A DNA stretch of 45,950 nt, taken from positions 117,747 to 163,696 of the forward strand of contig NZ_RDBI01000054.1 of the NCBI RefSeq assembly GCF_008042125.1, in the 5' to 3' direction. The stretch is from Streptomyces sp. MS191 (GTDB taxonomy: Bacteria > Actinomycetota > Actinomycetes > Streptomycetales > Streptomycetaceae). Shown here piece by piece: positions 42,914 to 45,950 of this stretch (positions are counted from its first letter, which is position 1; each line of letters starts with the position of its first letter). The position numbers were made by a program, and so were the translations under genes. A model generated the notes under the pieces. The model was not told where the DNA came from and ran no database searches. It saw only the letters and a program-made list of their open reading frames with translations.

Positions 42914-42945
42914 GGGATCTTCCCCACTTGCGCGGGGAGCATCAC
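42914..42945. repeat. Single type I-E CRISPR-repeat-like element
   Basis: On the minus strand the element reads TGCTCCCC-GCGCAAGT-GGGGAAGATCCC. This is the 28-nt layout of actinobacterial type I-E repeats: a CCCCGC stem, GCAA loop, GTGGGG stem and ATCCC-type end. There is only one copy, and it touches the rpmB stop codon. It may instead be the rpmB terminator, since a TTTTG stretch follows 10 nt later. No cas genes are in the window. Confidence 0.4.
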
Positions 42946-43131
42946 TTAGCGCGAGACCTTGCCGGCCTTGATGCACGAGGTGCAGACGTTGAGCCGCTTC
43001 GGCGTCCGACCGACCACGGCACGCACACGCTGGATGTTCGGGTTCCAGCGACGAGACGTACGGCGGTGCGAGTGCGAAATGTTGTTGCCGAAGCCCGGCC
43101 CCTTGCCGCAGACGTCGCAGTTGGCAGCCAC
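42946..43131 (-). CDS. rpmB: 50S ribosomal protein L28 (zinc-binding form)
   Basis: A 61-aa L28. CDVC (Cys5, Cys8) and CTSC (Cys50, Cys53) form an intact four-Cys zinc site, so this is the zinc-containing housekeeping form rather than the Zur-regulated zinc-free paralogue. [18 protein letters not shown] is typical of L28. GTG start. The ~110-nt leader contains a gcccga/tcgggc hairpin (around 43213-43230), possibly used for autoregulation. Confidence 0.95.
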   Translation of the reverse strand: MAANCDVCGKGPGFGNNISHSHRRTSRRWNPNIQRVRAVVGRTPKRLNVCTSCIKAGKVSR

Positions 43132-43370
43132 GGGTCACTCCAAAGACTTCAGATTTACAGTGAAATCCGGCGCACCGGAATCAGAGTTCTGAAGTGGCTT
43201 GCCGGGGGAATGGCCCGACTTTCATCGGGCAACCGAAGCAGCATACAACGACTGCTCCCGTGGAACGAAACTACCACGGCCACCGCGGCCCCCGCCCCCG
43301 TCCCAGGTCACGAGCGGGTCTACCCTGCGGTGAGCTCAGCCCCTGAGGCCCCTAGCAGGAGGATCACCCG

Positions 43371-44996
43371 TTGCCGCAGACCGCGCAGACCCTCGACGCC
43401 GCAGCGGTCCGATCCTGGTGCGTACGGGCGCTGCACGCGCTCGGCCGGGAACGCGAGGAGATCGACGCGATCAACGTCTACCCGATCGCCGACGGGGACA
43501 CCGGGACCAACCTCTATCTGACCCTCGAATCCGCCGTGCAGGCGGTCGAGGAGGTCTTCGCGGCGGACCCCGCGGGCACCTCCGGCACGTCCGCCGACGG
43601 CGAGGCGGTGGGGCCCGACCCCGCCGCGGCCGTCCGGGCCATGGCGCACGGCGCCCTGATCGGCGCCCGGGGCAACTCCGGCACGATCCTCTCCCAGTTG
43701 CTGCGCGGGATGACCCCCGTGCTCGCCGACGGACGTGACGGTGATCACCTGGCCCGCGCGCTCGCCGCCGCGGCCGAGGCGGCCCGGCAGGCCGTGGCCC
43801 ACCCCGTCGAGGGCACCATCCTCAGCGTGGCGAGCGCCGCCGCCGGCGCCTGCGCGGCCGGCGGGGACCTGGTCACGGTGGCCCGCCGGGCGTACGACGG
43901 GGCCCGGGCCGCGCTGGCGGCCACCCCGGGACAGCTCGCCGTGCTGGAGCGCGCCGGGGTCGTGGACGCCGGCGGGCGGGGACTGGTGACGGTCCTCGGA
44001 GCGCTGGTCGAGGCCGTCTCGGGAGAGGTCCAGATCCGCCCCGTCACCGCACCGCCGCACCGGCCGCTCGCGGCCGAGGACTGCGCGACGGGGGACGGCC
44101 CGGCCTTCGAGGTCCTCTACCTCCTGGAGGCCCCCGACCCCGCCGTCGAACGGCTCCGGTCCCGCCTCGACGCGCTGGGGGAGTCCCTCGTCGTCGTGGG
44201 CGGCGACGGACTGTGGAACGTGCACGTCCACACCGACGACGCGGGAGCCGCCGTCGAGGCGGGCGTGGAGGCGGGCCGGCCGTACCGGATCCGCATCACC
44301 CACTTCCCCGGCACCGCCGAGGCGCCCGAGCGCGCCCAGCGGGCCGTGGTCGCCGTCCTGCCGGGGGAGGGGCTCGCGGGACTGTGCGAGGCCGCCGGGG
44401 CGACGACTCTGCTCGCCAGGCCGGGACGGCCGCCGGTCAGCGGCGACCTGGTCGAGGCGATCCGGCGGGCCCACGCGCGCGAGGTGGTCCTGCTGCCCAA
44501 CGACACCGACCTGCGGCACACCGCGGGTGCCGCCGCCGAACAGGCCCGCGCGGAGGGCATCCGGGTCGCCCTGATCCCGACCCGCGCGGCCGTCCAGGGC
44601 ATCGCGGCCCTCGCCGTCCACGAACCGGACCGGCGCTTCGACGAGGACGTGGTCGCGATGACGGCGGCGGCCGGCGCGACCCGGTACGCGGAACTCGCCG
44701 TCGCCGAACGGCAGTCCTTCACCTCGGCCGGCGTCTGCCAGGCAGGCGACGTCCTCGGCCTGATCGAGGGCGACGTGGCGGTGATCGGCCACGACCTGAC
44801 CACCACCGCCCGGACCGTCCTGGACCGGATGCTCTCGGCGGGAGGCGAACTCGTCACCCTCATCGTGGCCGACGGCACGCCCCCGTCCCTGGCGGCCGCC
44901 CTCGAACGCCACGTGCGCGAGACCTACCTGGCCGTCGACACGACGACCTACCAGGCGGGCGCCGGAGCCCCGCCGCTCCTGATCGGCGTCGAGTAG
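43371..44996 (+). CDS. DhaL-domain (DAK/FakA-like) kinase-type protein
   Basis: A 541-aa protein. The N-terminal DhaL/DAK2 domain (~1-215) has the nucleotide- and metal-binding motif NVYPIADGDTGTNLYLT and ARGNSGTILSQLLRGM. A central domain (~230-330, GDGLWNVHVHTDDAG) and a C-terminal EDD-like region (VVLLPNDTDLR, FTSAGVCQAGDVLGLIEGDV) match FakA, the kinase of the fatty-acid kinase pair FakA/FakB. No fakB is in the window. TTG start at 43371, well supported by aggagg at 43358-43363. Its position directly upstream of recG is common in Gram-positive genomes. Confidence 0.88.
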   Translation: MPQTAQTLDAAAVRSWCVRALHALGREREEIDAINVYPIADGDTGTNLYLTLESAVQAVEEVFAADPAGTSGTSADGEAVGPDPAAAVRAMAHGALIGARGNSGTILSQLLRGMTPVLADGRDGDHLARALAAAAEAARQAVAHPVEGTILSVASAAAGACAAGGDLVTVARRAYDGARAALAATPGQLAVLERAGVVDAGGRGLVTVLGALVEAVSGEVQIRPVTAPPHRPLAAEDCATGDGPAFEVLYLLEAPDPAVERLRSRLDALGESLVVVGGDGLWNVHVHTDDAGAAVEAGVEAGRPYRIRITHFPGTAEAPERAQRAVVAVLPGEGLAGLCEAAGATTLLARPGRPPVSGDLVEAIRRAHAREVVLLPNDTDLRHTAGAAAEQARAEGIRVALIPTRAAVQGIAALAVHEPDRRFDEDVVAMTAAAGATRYAELAVAERQSFTSAGVCQAGDVLGLIEGDVAVIGHDLTTTARTVLDRMLSAGGELVTLIVADGTPPSLAAALERHVRETYLAVDTTTYQAGAGAPPLLIGVE

Positions 44997-45207
44997 CGGC
45001 CGGCCGCACGGGACGCGGGGACCGCCCGGCCGCCAGGCGGTACCCCCCGCCCACGGCCGGCCCCGGGGGCGTCGCGCCGAGCTCGCCCATCCCGGCGGGC
45101 TCCCGGCCGATCGGCGGACGGGGCGGGCGGGATCCGGCCCCGTCCAGGAGACACCCCGCCCGTGATCTTCCCGGCCTGCGGGACGGTTGTCGGTCCCGTG
45201 GTGTGCA

Positions 45208-45950
45208 ATGGAGCCCGTGCCCGCGCTCGACGAACCACTGAAGAAGCTGCTCGGCGCCGCCACCGCGAAGGTGATGGCCGAGCACCTCGACCTGCACACG
45301 GTCGGGGACCTGCTCCACCACTACCCCCGGCGCTACGCCGAGCGCGGGGAGCTGACCGCGCTCGGCGAACTGCCCCTGGACGAGCACGTCACGGTGGTCG
45401 CCCAGGTCGCCGACGCCCGCGTGCTCACCTTCAACAAGGGCGGACGGGGCACGGGCCAGCGGCTGGAGGTGACCATCACCGACGGCAGCGGCCGGATGCA
45501 GCTGGTCTTCTGGGCACGGGCCAGCGGCTGGAGGTGACCATCACCGACGGCAGCGGCCGGATGCAGCTGGTCTTCTTCGGCCGCGCGGTCTTCTTCCACC
45601 AGAAGGAGCTGCTGCCCGGGCGGCGCGGGATGTTCGCCGGCAAGGTCGGCCTCTTCAACCGCAAGCTCCAGCTCTCCCACCCCGAGTACAAGCTCCTCGA
45701 CGCCGACACCAGCGACGAGACGGTCAAGGCCTTCGCGAGCGAACTGCTGCCGATCTACCCGGCCGTCAAGCAGCTGGAGTCCTGGACGATCGAGCAGTCC
45801 GTCTCCATCGCCCTGGACTCCATGGAGGCCACCGGCTGGGCCGGACTCGTCGACCCGCTGCCGACCGCCCTGCGCGAGGGCCGCGGCCTCACCGACCTCC
45901 CCGACGCCCTCCGGAAGGTCCACCGCCCGCACACCAAGGCGGACATCGCG
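45208..45950 (+). pseudogene. recG: ATP-dependent DNA helicase RecG, 5' part, frame broken by a 65-bp duplication
   Basis: The reading starts at ATG 45208 (or GTG 45217): EPLKKLLGAATAKVMAEHL, VGDLLHHYPRRYAERGEL, HVTVVAQVADARVL and the wedge-domain RLEVTITDGSGRMQLVF are clear RecG N-terminal features. After GRMQLVF the frame runs into WARASGWR and stops at 45537 (109 aa). From 45513 another frame repeats GTGQRLEVTITDGSGRMQLV and continues FFGRAVFFHQKELLPGRRG and on, open to the end of the window. A tandem 65-bp duplication (45447-45576) causes this. Removing one copy restores a normal RecG. RecG remodels stalled forks and Holliday junctions. The window ends inside the gene, before the helicase motifs. 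An assembly or sequencing error is a serious alternative. Confidence 0.85.
45447..45576. repeat. Exact 65-bp tandem duplication in recG
   Basis: Positions 45447-45511 and 45512-45576 are identical and directly adjacent. The unit starts gggcacgggccagcgg and ends cagctggtcttct. 65 is not a multiple of three, so the duplication shifts the frame. Confidence 0.97.

Noticed and set aside
42876-42945. CRISPR array between thiD and rpmB
   Set aside because: Only one repeat-like unit exists. No second copy, spacer pattern or cas gene was seen, so it is not listed as an array.

Overview
The window is high-GC actinobacterial chromosome, almost certainly Streptomyces. The grounds are the strong third-position GC, frequent GTG starts, several apparently leaderless genes, two tandem conservons (CvnA-D signalling modules), the accB/accE carboxylase pair, an HU protein with a long Lys/Ala tail, ndgR divergent from leuCD, and CofC for cofactor F420. 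From memory (no search was run), the backbone order cimA - accBE - cvn - cvn - FAH - gltX - tRNA(Gln/Glu) - ndgR/leuCD - hupS - cofC - plsC - gpsA - ddl - thiL - thiD - rpmB - DAK - recG matches the S. coelicolor region around SCO5529-SCO5566.

Layout. 1-2007: an upstream terminator, a possible leader peptide, and cimA (citramalate synthase). 2049-14432: a block that looks accessory, with a GH3 beta-glucosidase fused to a Calx-beta domain, a TPM-like membrane protein, a second beta sliding clamp, a YceI protein, and two large secreted enzymes for animal-type glycans (GH101 endo-alpha-N-acetylgalactosaminidase and a Tat-exported PL8 hyaluronate/chondroitin lyase). A DasR-type operator lies in front of the lyase. 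14576-16371: accB and accE, supplying malonyl- or methylmalonyl-CoA. 16568-26848: two conservons on the minus strand (gltX-proximal first, then accE-proximal), each ordered cvnA-cvnB-cvnC-cvnD. 27225-27585: an unexplained regulatory region followed by two tiny, apparently coupled ORFs. 27666-31482: FAH hydrolase, gltX, a HAD hydrolase, and two tRNA-Gln plus three tRNA-Glu genes. 31605-34527: ndgR divergent from leuCD across a strong palindrome. 34632-43131: a small helical protein, hupS, a 68-aa protein, cofC, plsC-gpsA, ddl, a DUF3515-like lipoprotein, a stand-alone Lrp/AsnC RAM protein, thiL-thiD and rpmB. 43371-45950: a DhaL-type (DAK/FakA-like) protein and the start of recG.

Functional links: cimA and ndgR/leuCD belong to branched-chain amino acid synthesis; accBE, plsC and gpsA to lipid precursors and phospholipids; thiL/thiD to thiamine; gltX sits beside its tRNA-Glu genes. 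The conservons are membrane-associated G-protein-like switches.

Most notable observations: (1) recG carries an exact 65-bp tandem duplication that breaks its frame and is exactly undone by removing one copy; (2) the two cvnD genes share a 273-nt identical stretch, suggesting gene conversion; (3) a near-consensus DasR site controls an apparent mucin/GAG-degrading locus; (4) two coupled micro-ORFs encode a repeated TANPRRT motif with different codons in each copy; (5) a single sequence resembling a type I-E CRISPR repeat abuts the rpmB stop codon. I saw no mobile element, CRISPR array, or clearly new multi-gene system. Everything here was read by eye; no alignment or search was run.
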